From: Mariniphaga sediminis
GTDB lineage: Bacteria; Bacteroidota; Bacteroidia; Bacteroidales; Prolixibacteraceae
Direction of reading: 5' to 3'
DNA length: 64,000 nucleotides
NCBI RefSeq assembly: GCF_003573545.1
Contig: NZ_QWET01000013.1
Span: forward strand, 1 to 64,000
Shown here: piece after piece, positions 1 through 7,604 of the stretch
How positions within the stretch are numbered: position 1 is the first letter of the stretch
Layout: each line of letters starts with the position of its first letter
Made by a program: the position numbers and the translations under genes
Notes under the pieces: model-generated
Databases searched by the model: none
Seen by the model: only the letters and a program-made list of their open reading frames with translations
Told to the model about the DNA's origin: nothing

Positions 1-121
1 AAGTGACCTAATCAGTTAAGGACAAAAGAGTATTGCCTGGAGCATGAACATGAAAATTTCAATAACCTAACTGATTGAATTAAAATATTGATTATTAAAC
101 TTTATAGATAGATATATTAAC

Positions 122-910
122 ATGAAACTAACTCTTTATCAGGCCGACGCTTTTACGGAAAAGGTTTTCAGTGGGAACCCGGCTGCAGTTGTACCGTTAC
201 AGGAATGGCTCCCGGATCAAACCATGCAAAACATTGCGGAAGAAAACAACCTTTCGGAAACCGCCTTTTTTATTCCGGACAACCAAGATTTTCACATTCG
301 GTGGTTCACCCCAACCACTGAGGTAAACCTCTGTGGGCACGCTACATTAGCATCGGCACATGTTCTTTTTAATCATTTGGGTTACCCGGAGCCGCAAATC
401 AGGTTTCAGTCGAAAAGCGGCCTGTTAAAAGTTAAAAAGGCGGGCGACCTCCTTGTACTCGATTTCCCTGTCTCTGAATTAAAGGAAACTGACCTTCCTG
501 AGAAAACACTAAAAGCGTTCAACATCAAACCGAAAAAATGTTATAAAGGCCGCGAAGACTTGCTTTTCGTTTACCACGAGGAAAAAGAAATCCAATCCCT
601 CCAACCGGATTTCCTTTCTCTGAAAACTCTGGGTTCGCGGGGTGTTATAGCCACCGCGCCGGCTTCAAACTCAGCGTTTGATTTTGTATCCCGTTTTTTT
701 GCCCCCGGAGCAGGAATTGACGAAGACCCTGTTACCGGATCGGCACACACCATGTTAATTCCCTATTGGGCTAAAAAACTTGGAAAAAATGAAATGGTGG
801 CCAGGCAAATTTCAAAACGGGGCGGCATTATTTATTGTAAGAATTTAGGACAACGGGTAGAAATTGGAGGAAAAGCTGTAACGTTTCTGAAAGGAGAAAT
901 TGTAATCTGA
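122..910 (+). CDS. PhzF family isomerase-like protein
   Basis: This 262-residue protein belongs to the PhzF / diaminopimelate-epimerase-like fold family, cytoplasmic enzymes that isomerise small acids; the true substrate of most members is unknown. The family's N-terminal half is clear: the SGNPAAVV segment near residue 18, the catalytic glutamate in NLSETAFF (Glu46) and the VNLCGHATLASAH loop near residue 68. The second half has the DPVTGSAH loop near residue 200. Length is normal for the family. The ATG follows an A/T-rich leader. It stands alone, co-directional with nothing nearby and convergent with the redox cluster. Family call is firm; substrate is unknown. Confidence 0.9.
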   Translation: MKLTLYQADAFTEKVFSGNPAAVVPLQEWLPDQTMQNIAEENNLSETAFFIPDNQDFHIRWFTPTTEVNLCGHATLASAHVLFNHLGYPEPQIRFQSKSGLLKVKKAGDLLVLDFPVSELKETDLPEKTLKAFNIKPKKCYKGREDLLFVYHEEKEIQSLQPDFLSLKTLGSRGVIATAPASNSAFDFVSRFFAPGAGIDEDPVTGSAHTMLIPYWAKKLGKNEMVARQISKRGGIIYCKNLGQRVEIGGKAVTFLKGEIVI

Positions 911-922
911 GGTATTCTTAAA

Positions 923-937
923 AAACCTTCAAGGTTT
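923..937 (+). terminator. Short palindrome after the PhzF-like gene
   Basis: AAACCTT and AAGGTTT are separated by one base, 13 bases after the stop codon. A 7-bp stem with a run of A before it and only TTT after it could act as a weak terminator, or could be one of the short palindromes common between Bacteroidota genes. Confidence 0.35.
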
Positions 938-964
938 GACCCAAATTGTGAAATACAAAAACAG

Positions 965-1109
965 ATAGGACTCCCTTCGGAATCCTATTCTCTATCACGA
1001 CCAGCGCCAAAATGGCGAAGGCTGTCTCTCCCCACTGTTCGTTGTTATACTTATATAATTTTTCTGAAAATCAGCACATAACCATTTAGTGAAGATAATT
1101 TTCAGAAAA
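965..1109. other. Three successive hairpins in the gap between convergent genes
   Basis: This non-coding stretch holds three inverted repeats: ATAGGACTCC with GGAATCCTAT (965-988, one mismatch, 4-nt loop), CGCCA with TGGCG (1005-1017), and a 12-bp perfect pair TTTTCTGAAAAT with ATTTTCAGAAAA (1060-1071 and 1098-1109). The gap lies between the ends of two convergent genes, so transcription termination from both sides is the simplest reading. None has a clear T-tract. Confidence 0.4.
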
Positions 1110-1146
1110 TGTTGTTTTAACACGTTCTCAAAAAAAAGCAAAAAAA

Positions 1147-1566
1147 CTAACCTAACTCTGATGCAATTTCCTTCTCCAAAAACTTTTTGGTTTTAACGCC
1201 TACGTAACGATTTACTTCTTTTCCGTCGCGAAACATAATGAGTGTAGGGATGTTACGCACTTTAAACCTTTGTGCCAGTTGCTGTTGCTGATCTACATTT
1301 ACTTTAGCTATGGTTACACGATCTTCTGCTTCAGCAATTTCGTTCAAAACGGGCGCTACCATTTTACAAGGGGCACACCACGGCGCCCAGAAATCCACCA
1401 GGGTAATTCCCCGGCGGATAACAGGCTTGAAATTTTTATTTCCCAACACTTTTATTTTGTTACTGTCGGCCACTGGTTTCATGTTTTTCATGCGGTAATA
1501 ATTGAACGTTATTAACCCGACCAGCGCCGCCAGAGATGCAAGAATAATGATTAAGGTAGTTGACAT
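1147..1566 (-). CDS. Membrane-anchored thioredoxin
   Basis: A 139-residue thioredoxin with an extra N-terminal hydrophobic helix (about residues 4-23) that should anchor it in the inner membrane; which side the domain faces cannot be read directly. The redox centre is WCAPC (Cys64 and Cys67), a variant of WCGPC, and the cis-proline is in NIPTLIMF. It would reduce disulfides on partner proteins. It is the last gene of a minus-strand redox cluster, 5 bp after the OsmC gene, so probably co-transcribed with it and with the reductase. The fold is certain; the partner reductase is inferred from the neighbourhood. Confidence 0.9.
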   Translation of the reverse strand: MSTTLIIILASLAALVGLITFNYYRMKNMKPVADSNKIKVLGNKNFKPVIRRGITLVDFWAPWCAPCKMVAPVLNEIAEAEDRVTIAKVNVDQQQQLAQRFKVRNIPTLIMFRDGKEVNRYVGVKTKKFLEKEIASELG

Positions 1567-1571
1567 ACTTT

Positions 1572-1994
1572 CTAGTTTTCAATGATTCTAATTTCGGAAG
1601 TGAGTCCAATTGCTTTGCGGTACATCGCGCTCACTCCACAATAACGTTCTTCTGAAAGGGTTACTGCTTTTTGGATTTTTTCCACCGGGAGGTTTTTTCC
1701 TTTAAATTCATAAATCACATGCATTTGGGTAAATTGTTTGGGATGCTCTTCGGTAAGATCACCTTCAACATATACGTTGAAACCATCTACATCCACCCGC
1801 ATTTTTTTCAGGATTGAAACCACGTCCATGCCCGTGCAACCCGCCAGTGCTGTTAGCATAAGCGGTTTCGGGCGCGGGCCACGATTCTCGCCACCCACAT
1901 TTTCTGTGGCATCCAATATAATTTTATGTCCGTTCACCTCGGCTGAAAAAGCCATATTTTCCAGCCAGTTTATTTTAACTTGTTGTTTTGCCAT
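1572..1994 (-). CDS. OsmC family peroxide-reducing protein
   Basis: A 140-residue OsmC/Ohr-fold protein. Members reduce organic hydroperoxides through two conserved cysteines, here Cys53 (AGCTGMD) and Cys119 (RYCGVSAMY). Size and both cysteine contexts fit the YhfA-like OsmC subgroup. It lies between the membrane thioredoxin and the thioredoxin reductase-like gene, which suggests that it draws electrons from a dithiol donor encoded beside it. The start is an ATG followed by an Ala-Lys-rich N-terminus; no signal peptide is present, so it is cytoplasmic. Confidence 0.88.
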   Translation of the reverse strand: MAKQQVKINWLENMAFSAEVNGHKIILDATENVGGENRGPRPKPLMLTALAGCTGMDVVSILKKMRVDVDGFNVYVEGDLTEEHPKQFTQMHVIYEFKGKNLPVEKIQKAVTLSEERYCGVSAMYRKAIGLTSEIRIIEN

Positions 1995-2060
1995 AATACT
2001 TTCTTTTTTGGATTAACGTTAATATCTTCCCGACAACGCCGGGATTAACAATCGGATTTC

Positions 2061-2981
2061 TCAATTTCTTAAATACTCTGCTGCGCTTAACGCTGCAACG
2101 GTTCCCTCTGCCACGGCAGTAGTAACCTGGCGGTAGCGCTTGGCAATGCAGTCACCCGCAGCAAAAATACCATCCACATTGGTTTTCATGGCAGTGTCTA
2201 CTGCAATTTCATTCCGCTCATTCAATTGTATCAACCCTTTCAGGTTTTCGGTGTTGGGCTGGTAACCCACAAAAATAAATGTTCCGTCGGTTTTTAACTC
2301 GCTTCTCTTTCCGGTAGGTAAATGTTCAATTTCCACTTTTTGCAAGACACCGTTTCCGGAAAAACCGCGCAATTCCGATTCCATAATAAAATTGATTTTG
2401 GGATTCCCCTGCGCTTCTTCCACCGCATGTTTAAATGCCTGAAAATGATCGAACTGGTGCACAATAGTCACTTTGGTTGCATATTGTGTTAAAGCTATCG
2501 CCTCTTCCAAAGCCGAATTTCCACCTCCTACCACAACTACTTCTTTCCCGGTAAAAAAATCACCGTCGCAGGTAGCGCAGTACGAAATCCCCTTTCCTTT
2601 AAACTGCTCTTCTCCTTCAACATTCAAAGAACGTGGCCTTCCTCCGGGAGTGAGGATTACCGTTTTTGCCCGGAAACTCCTGCCATCTTCCAACTCTACC
2701 GTTTTTACTTTTCCTTCAAACTGGTAGCGGGCTATTTTTATATTCGACTTTATTTTACACCCGAAACTTTTGGCCTGCTGTTTCATGGTGTTGGCCAGCA
2801 TGTATCCTTTTGTGGCAGGCACTCCGGGATAATTAGCTATTTCTTCGGTAAGCACCATTTGCCCTCCAACTGCCCCTTCGTTTAAAATGAGCGTGGAGAG
2901 TTTGGCGCGCGAGGCGTAAATGCCGGCTGTTAAGCCGGCCGCCCCCGCGCCAATCACCATTACATCAAACACATCCTCCAT
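2061..2981 (-). CDS. Thioredoxin reductase-like flavoprotein with atypical pyridine-nucleotide site
   Basis: A 306-residue low-molecular-weight thioredoxin reductase homologue. The FAD motif GAGAAG is at residues 11-16, the redox-active CATC at 135-138, the second dinucleotide motif GGGNSA at about 152-157, and the C-terminal FAD motif at GIFAAGDC. The HRRxxxR motif that binds the 2'-phosphate of NADPH in classic enzymes is replaced by HQFDHFQ (175-181), so all three arginines are gone. Similar loss is known in NADH-dependent or ferredoxin-dependent relatives. It sits 4 bp after a thioredoxin-like gene. I infer a thioredoxin reductase whose donor is probably not NADPH. Confidence 0.88.
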   Translation of the reverse strand: MEDVFDVMVIGAGAAGLTAGIYASRAKLSTLILNEGAVGGQMVLTEEIANYPGVPATKGYMLANTMKQQAKSFGCKIKSNIKIARYQFEGKVKTVELEDGRSFRAKTVILTPGGRPRSLNVEGEEQFKGKGISYCATCDGDFFTGKEVVVVGGGNSALEEAIALTQYATKVTIVHQFDHFQAFKHAVEEAQGNPKINFIMESELRGFSGNGVLQKVEIEHLPTGKRSELKTDGTFIFVGYQPNTENLKGLIQLNERNEIAVDTAMKTNVDGIFAAGDCIAKRYRQVTTAVAEGTVAALSAAEYLRN

Positions 2982-2985
2982 TTAC

Positions 2986-3342
2986 TTATACTTTTTCTGC
3001 AAACTGTTCGTCTAAAATAGCAGATACCTGCTGCATATTCTGGATGCTACTGGTTGCGTGGGCCACTTTTCCACCTTTGTAGTACATGGTGAACGGTAAT
3101 CCCATAAAACCGCTGCATTCCGGCGCATTGCGAATAACGGCTGCCTCCGGATTATCAAATGCCATAACCGCAAATTTGATATTGGAGCGTTCTTCCTCCA
3201 GCTCTTCCATTACATCGTAAACCGGCATACACATGGGGCCCATCCGCCCGCAACATACCATCACATTCTCGTTTTCTTCTATCATCTTTTTCAGCTCGGA
3301 AGCTGTTTCAATTTCCTGGAGATTTGTTTGTAACAATTTCAT
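2986..3342 (-). CDS. Atypical thioredoxin-fold protein lacking CxxC
   Basis: A 118-residue protein with a thioredoxin-like layout: an N-terminal helix, the strand and active-site segment at residues 27-42, and a cis-proline in GLPFTMYYKGGKV (Pro83). Where thioredoxin has WCGPC, this protein reads CCGRMGPMC: the two redox positions are Met34 and Met37, while cysteines lie at 30, 31, 38 and 76. It is probably co-translated with the reductase-like gene, which starts 4 bp downstream. It may be a dedicated redox or metal-binding partner of that flavoprotein. The family call rests on pattern, not a search. Confidence 0.72.
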   Translation of the reverse strand: MKLLQTNLQEIETASELKKMIEENENVMVCCGRMGPMCMPVYDVMEELEEERSNIKFAVMAFDNPEAAVIRNAPECSGFMGLPFTMYYKGGKVAHATSSIQNMQQVSAILDEQFAEKV

Positions 3343-3372
3343 AATTAATTTATTAAAATTTTAACAATAAGA

Positions 3373-3741
3373 TTAAACATCTATTTTTTTTGTTGAATAC
3401 GTAATTTCCCTAATAATTTTTTCATCCGATTCCAGTTTTCCCTGCAGGTACTCTTCAATTAACACTTCAGGTGAATTCACGGGCACTCCCACAAAAAGAT
3501 TCACTTTTTTGGAAGCGAAAAGATGTATAATTTTCGGGTTTACCCTGAATGTAATTACATCGGTAATCCCCATCTCTTCCAACCACCCGGGAAGTTCGGA
3601 GGTAGTAGTCCCGGCAGGAAGACTCATTCTTTCCCTGTCGACGATTTTCCCGTCGATTCCGAAAATTTCGTAGTGATTGCACTCTCCGAAAAATTCGCTT
3701 AACTGTTCATTTGTCACCGGAATGGCTACCCGTTTTTTCAT
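3373..3741 (-). CDS. NifX/NifB-type FeMo-cofactor-domain protein
   Basis: A 122-residue stand-alone domain of the dinitrogenase iron-molybdenum cofactor family (NifX, NafY, C-terminal NifB), whose members bind Fe-S or Mo clusters in many anaerobes that do not fix nitrogen. The N-terminal pattern MKKRVAIPVTNEQLSEFFGECNH with a ligand-like Glu-Cys-Asn-His, and the middle AGTTTSELPGWLEEMGITDVI segment, fit the family. The frame is open upstream to a TTG at 3765, but the ATG at 3741 starts exactly where homologues begin. It heads the minus-strand redox cluster, divergent from the Crp/Fnr gene. Function in this cell is unknown. Confidence 0.8.
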   Translation of the reverse strand: MKKRVAIPVTNEQLSEFFGECNHYEIFGIDGKIVDRERMSLPAGTTTSELPGWLEEMGITDVITFRVNPKIIHLFASKKVNLFVGVPVNSPEVLIEEYLQGKLESDEKIIREITYSTKKIDV

Positions 3742-3774
3742 ACTATTAAAGTTGTTTGTTTTCAAAAGTATTGT

Positions 3775-3807
3775 ATGCCTGCCCGGCTTTGGCGGTCAGA
3801 CGGGAAA
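3775..3807 (-). repeat. Dispersed intergenic repeat, copy 1 (reverse orientation)
   Basis: Read on the minus strand this contains TTCCCGTCTG, a GCC-rich centre and GGGCAGGCAT. The same scaffold occurs at 15813-15873 and 55644-55703. It lies in the divergent promoter region between the NifX-like and Crp/Fnr genes. Confidence 0.55.
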
Positions 3808-3939
3808 CTTGCATGTATTTTATCATGCTCCTGGACGTAAATATTTTACATGCTCGTTTCATATTCAAAACTTTTCGACAAAAATAGTCCGGACCTCCTT
3901 TCAGGGCAAGAAAAGCGCACTGGCTTATAAAAGGACAGG

Positions 3940-3957
3940 AACTGAAATATTTCAGTT
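3940..3957. promoter_or_regulatory. Perfect 18-bp palindrome upstream of the Crp/Fnr gene
   Basis: AACTGAAATATTTCAGTT is a perfect dyad. It is framed by GACAGGA (3934-3940) and TCCTGTC (3962-3968), a second, offset inverted pair. It lies in the divergent gap between the redox cluster and the regulator, 66 bases before the regulator start codon. Crp/Fnr dimers bind such dyads, so it is a good candidate operator for autoregulation or for the redox cluster. The half-site is not the FNR consensus TTGAT. Confidence 0.55.
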
Positions 3958-3992
3958 TTTTTCCTGTCGCCAGACAGATTGGATTGTTTTTA

Positions 3993-4000
3993 TACATTTG
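3993..4000 (+). promoter_or_regulatory. Bacteroidota-type -7 box for the Crp/Fnr gene
   Basis: TACATTTG matches the TAnnTTTG -7 element of Bacteroidota housekeeping promoters and lies 23 bases before the ATG at 4023. No convincing -33 element was seen. Confidence 0.5.
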
Positions 4001-4022
4001 TAATGATTTCAGAAAGCGAAAG

Positions 4023-4712
4023 ATGAATAACGAACAATCACAAAAAACAGGGCAACCGGGAGCAATCGAGGGGCTTTTTCAACACCTCCCGGAGGCATTG
4101 GCCCAGCTGGCCCAAAACAAAACCCGGATTACTTACCTGAAAGGGGAAACTATTTTCAAACAGGGAGCCTTTGCCCCTTACGTACTTTTTGTGGTGCGTG
4201 GTCTGGTAAAAGTTTACCTTCAAACCGGGTTTGAAAAACAGGTAAATATCAGCCTGGAAAAAACCGGCAATTTCCTGGCGTTCTCTTCCATTTTTGGAGA
4301 AAACATTCACACCTATTCCACACAGGCGCTGAAAGATTCTGAAATTTGTATGATTGAAAAGGAAAGCCTGAAAGAAGTTCTGCTTGAAAATCCACAGTTT
4401 GCGCTGGAAGTCACCTCTAAAAACTACCGAAACGAACGCCACTTACTGGAAATCATAAAAAACCTTTCGTACAAGCAAATGCGTGGAAAGTTGGCTTCCA
4501 GCCTGCTCTACCTTTCGCAGGAAGATTTTTTGAAAGAGAATGTATTTGAATTTCTCACCCGGCAGGAAATTGCCGATTTTGCTTCTGTTTCTACCGAAAG
4601 TGCTATTAAATTCCTGAAAGAATTTGAGAAGGAAAAAATTATCCGACTCAAAGGAAAAGACATTCTTATTACTGACAGGAAAAAGCTGGAGATAATCAGT
4701 AAAACCAGTTAA
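4023..4712 (+). CDS. Crp/Fnr family transcriptional regulator
   Basis: A 229-residue regulator with an N-terminal cyclic-nucleotide-binding-like beta-barrel (about residues 25-145, with the GETIFKQGAFAPYVLFVVRGLVKVYL segment) and a C-terminal winged helix (FLTRQEIADFASVSTESAIKFLKEFEKEKII). The frame extends upstream to a TTG at 3984, but the ATG at 4023 has a GAAAG leader and follows a TAnnTTTG box. No cysteine cluster for an Fe-S centre is seen at the N-terminus, so the signal is unclear. It is divergent from the thioredoxin/OsmC/NifX-like cluster, which it probably controls. ArfB follows 6 bp downstream. Confidence 0.9.
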   Translation: MNNEQSQKTGQPGAIEGLFQHLPEALAQLAQNKTRITYLKGETIFKQGAFAPYVLFVVRGLVKVYLQTGFEKQVNISLEKTGNFLAFSSIFGENIHTYSTQALKDSEICMIEKESLKEVLLENPQFALEVTSKNYRNERHLLEIIKNLSYKQMRGKLASSLLYLSQEDFLKENVFEFLTRQEIADFASVSTESAIKFLKEFEKEKIIRLKGKDILITDRKKLEIISKTS

Positions 4713-4718
4713 GAATTT

Positions 4719-5135
4719 ATGATACTTTCCGACTCAAAAAAAGAAAAGCTTTTAACCGAAGTGCAGGTTTCAGCCAGCAGGAGTAGCGGGCCGGGCGGAC
4801 AGAATGTAAACAAGGTAAATACAAAGATTGAGTTGCGGTTCCCAGTCAGTAAATCGGAAGTATTGAATGAAACCGAAAAAAGGCTTATTCTTTCAAAACT
4901 AAACAGCAGAATCAATCTCCAGGGTGAACTTTTGATAACAGCCAGCTCGGAACGCAGCCAATGGCAAAACAGGGAACAAGCCACCCAAAAATTTTTTGAA
5001 CTCATTGAAAAAGCGCTGACCAGACCGCGCAAAAGAAAAAAAACACAGCCCACTATAGCCTCCCGGCTAAAACGGCTGGAAAGTAAAAAGAAGCGGGGAC
5101 AAAAAAAACAGTTACGTAAACCACCCGATCTATAG
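4719..5135 (+). CDS. arfB: Peptidyl-tRNA hydrolase ArfB (YaeJ)
   Basis: A 138-residue stand-alone release-factor-like protein that rescues stalled ribosomes by hydrolysing peptidyl-tRNA. The catalytic GGQ is at residues 26-28 within SSGPGGQNVNKVNT, and the basic C-terminal tail (KRKKTQP...KKKRGQKKQLRK) that enters the empty mRNA channel is present. Length is typical. It starts 6 bp after the Crp/Fnr gene and probably shares its transcript, although a functional link is not implied. Confidence 0.93.
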   Translation: MILSDSKKEKLLTEVQVSASRSSGPGGQNVNKVNTKIELRFPVSKSEVLNETEKRLILSKLNSRINLQGELLITASSERSQWQNREQATQKFFELIEKALTRPRKRKKTQPTIASRLKRLESKKKRGQKKQLRKPPDL

Positions 5136-5195
5136 CAAATTGGATATTTCGGATGAATATTGTTTCTTTGCTGTAATTAGGGATAAGTTCAATTT

Positions 5196-5705
5196 ATGAG
5201 GAATATTTTACATTTTTTTCGTGTACTCATTATCCGGGTTGTTGACAGCTTTTACTTTCCTTTTCTGAGGTTTGTCCCCATCGAGATTTTCAGGTATGGA
5301 GTTACGGGAGGCGCCAATACGGCTTTCGATATTTTTCTCTATTTTATTTTTTACAGGTATATTCTCGACCGTCAAATTCTCGATCTCGGTTTTGTTGCTA
5401 TCAGCCCGCATATAGCGGCATTCTTAATGGTTTTTCCCATTACCTTTATTACAGGTTTTATTTTGGCCAAATATGTTACTTTCACTGCCTCTGAGCTGCG
5501 CGGGCGCATTCAGCTATTTCGCTACGGAGTTACCGTACTGGCATCAATTCTGCTCAATTATGTTTTTTTGAAATTTTTTGTGGAATATGTGGGTCTTTAC
5601 GCCACTTTATCAAAAATGCTGACTACTGTTATCGTCGTTGCATTTAGTTACCTTTCGCAACGCTATTTCTCTTTCAAAACGGCCACAATTTACAAGACTA
5701 CTTAA
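5196..5705 (+). CDS. GtrA family membrane protein
   Basis: A 169-residue integral membrane protein with four predicted helices (about residues 32-52, 65-90, 102-122 and 128-148) and the GtrA-type motif FRYGVTGGANTAFDIFLYFIFYRY. GtrA-like proteins are thought to help move lipid-linked sugars across the inner membrane or to assist glycosyltransferases. No glycosyltransferase gene is adjacent, so the substrate cannot be suggested. The CPBP protease gene begins 37 bp downstream. Confidence 0.85.
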   Translation: MRNILHFFRVLIIRVVDSFYFPFLRFVPIEIFRYGVTGGANTAFDIFLYFIFYRYILDRQILDLGFVAISPHIAAFLMVFPITFITGFILAKYVTFTASELRGRIQLFRYGVTVLASILLNYVFLKFFVEYVGLYATLSKMLTTVIVVAFSYLSQRYFSFKTATIYKTT

Positions 5706-5742
5706 CCAAAAAAATGTTTATCTTGTATTGAATATTTGGAGC

Positions 5743-6564
5743 ATGCAGCTATTGAAGCAAACATATTATCCAACCATTATGCAGGCCATTCACCTGCTGA
5801 TTCTTTATCTGTTTATTCAAACGGTTGTTGATTTCCCCCTGGCTCTGATCGATTATTACCATGGCACCGATTATCTCTACAATCCCGTAAAAAAAATTAT
5901 TTTAAATACAGGTTCCACATTATTTATCCTTCTGTACGGTTTCCGCAAATCGAAGTCGCCATTGAAGGAAGTTTTTCCTCTCAAGTTTTTTAACCCCCTT
6001 GTTTTGATTCCCCTAATTACTTTTTTCTGGGGCGCCCATAATTTACTGGATGAGTTAAACCTAGTCATTGAAAAGGTACTCCCCGCCCCTCCCTGGTTTT
6101 GGGAACTGTTTGGCAAAATTTTCGACAGCGATTTTGGCTGGTGGGGTGCTTTTATGAAAGTAGCGGTTATTGCTCCGGTTGTAGAAGAACTGATTTTCAG
6201 GGGACTTATCCTGCACGGACTCCGGAAAAACTACCATGCGTTTACGGCAGTTTTTATGTCAGCCCTGCTGTTTTCGTTATTTCATTTAAACCCCTGGCAA
6301 ATGCCCGCAACCTTTGTTTTGGGCTTGTTGCTGGGCTGGATTATGATTCGTACCCGAAGCATCTTGCTTGCCATACTTGGCCATTCAATTAACAACCTAA
6401 TGGTTTTGCTTACCATTACCTATTGGCAACAAATTAATACTTATGCACTTTTTCTGATGGAGAAAAATGAAAAGCTCATGGTAAGCAGCCTGCTCGTTCT
6501 CCTCTCTTTAATCCTGATTTACTTCTCTTCCTTATGGCCTTCAGGAAAGAAGAAAACAAAATAA
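5743..6564 (+). CDS. CPBP family intramembrane metalloprotease
   Basis: A 273-residue multi-pass membrane protein of the CPBP/Abi (CAAX prenyl protease-like) family. The catalytic motifs are visible: EELIFRG with preceding APVV (near residue 150), the histidine in SLFHLNPWQ (near 185) and GHSINN (near 220). The frame is open from a TTG at 5638, overlapping the GtrA gene, but the ATG at 5743 has a TTTGGAG ribosome-binding site and starts the protein where the first hydrophobic region begins. Substrate is unknown; members act in prenyl processing, bacteriocin immunity or membrane proteolysis. Confidence 0.86.
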   Translation: MQLLKQTYYPTIMQAIHLLILYLFIQTVVDFPLALIDYYHGTDYLYNPVKKIILNTGSTLFILLYGFRKSKSPLKEVFPLKFFNPLVLIPLITFFWGAHNLLDELNLVIEKVLPAPPWFWELFGKIFDSDFGWWGAFMKVAVIAPVVEELIFRGLILHGLRKNYHAFTAVFMSALLFSLFHLNPWQMPATFVLGLLLGWIMIRTRSILLAILGHSINNLMVLLTITYWQQINTYALFLMEKNEKLMVSSLLVLLSLILIYFSSLWPSGKKKTK

Positions 6565-6702
6565 TCCATTTTGATAAACATTCCGGTTGTTCCTCTGTTA
6601 TTTTTCTTATATTGACCAAAGCTTTTATTTGAACTTATTCTCATAAAAAAACGTTTAGACAATAAAAAAATAAATTCAATAACAATTTAAATTACTAAAA
6701 TC

Positions 6703-7350
6703 ATGGAAGAAGAAAAAGTAATGACAATGCCACGTATTGGCGACAAAGCACCTGACTTTAGTGCCAACACCACTTGGGGACCTATTCAGTTTTCAGAATA
6801 TAACAAAGGAAGTTGGGTGGTTTTATTTTCTCACCCAGCCGACTTTACACCCGTATGTACTACAGAGATGAGTGGTTTTGCCGTTCGCAGCAAAGAGTTT
6901 GAAGAAAAAAATACCAAACTCATGGGATTAAGTATCGACAGTATTCATGCGCACGTTGCCTGGGTAAACAATGTTAAGAAAAACACAGGCGTGCTGTTTA
7001 ACTTCCCGATTATTGCCGACATTGACATGAAGGTTTCAAAATTATATGGAATGTTGCAGCCCAACGAAAGTGAAACTGCCGCTGTAAGAGCCGTATTTTT
7101 TATTGACCCACAAGGGAAAATCAGACTGATTATGTACTACCCGCTGAATGTGGGAAGGAATATGGATGAAATCATCAGGGTGTTGACTGCTTTGCAGACA
7201 GCCGACAAACACAGCGTTGCCCTGCCACTTGACTGGAAGCCAGGCGAAAAAGTGATCGTACCTCCGCCAAAAACGGTTGCCGAGATGGAAGAACGTGAAA
7301 AGAGCGACTATGAAATGGTGGACTTTTATCTCGCCAAAAAAAGTTTATAA
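6703..7350 (+). CDS. 1-Cys peroxiredoxin (Prx6 type)
   Basis: A 215-residue peroxiredoxin that reduces hydrogen peroxide and organic peroxides. The peroxidatic cysteine lies in HPADFTPVCTTEM (Cys53); it is the only cysteine in the protein, so there is no resolving cysteine and an external thiol must regenerate it. Length and the long C-terminal dimerisation domain (from about residue 160) fit Prx6. Expression is probably independent: a gap of about 140 bp precedes it and a strong hairpin follows. It complements the redox cluster 3 kb upstream. Confidence 0.93.
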   Translation: MEEEKVMTMPRIGDKAPDFSANTTWGPIQFSEYNKGSWVVLFSHPADFTPVCTTEMSGFAVRSKEFEEKNTKLMGLSIDSIHAHVAWVNNVKKNTGVLFNFPIIADIDMKVSKLYGMLQPNESETAAVRAVFFIDPQGKIRLIMYYPLNVGRNMDEIIRVLTALQTADKHSVALPLDWKPGEKVIVPPPKTVAEMEEREKSDYEMVDFYLAKKSL

Positions 7351-7367
7351 CGCAAATAATTTCCTGG

Positions 7368-7400
7368 AAAGGGTTGCAGCAATGCAGCCCTTTTTATTTT
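7368..7400 (+). terminator. Rho-independent terminator of the peroxiredoxin gene
   Basis: AAAGGGTTGCA and TGCAGCCCTTT pair (one G-T wobble) around a GCAA loop, followed by TTATTTT. It begins 18 bases after the stop codon. Confidence 0.8.
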
Positions 7401-7604
7401 GCCCAAACAGAGCCATGTCCAGGAACTATCGTTCCATAAAACAATCCCAGAAAAAACAACTACTCCCTCTACAATTCATTTTTCAGCCTCTTGAAATTAC
7501 GCTAAACTACCATTGACAGAATATTTCTTTCTTCGCTAAAATTCATCTAAATAGAAGCTATTATTGGTCAAAATCAATTACATTGCAGAAACTAAACTGC
7601 ATGT

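Noticed and set aside
5638-5742. Longer start for the CPBP protease overlapping the GtrA gene
   Set aside because: The added residues are not membrane-like and the TTG lacks a ribosome-binding site, while the ATG at 5743 has one.
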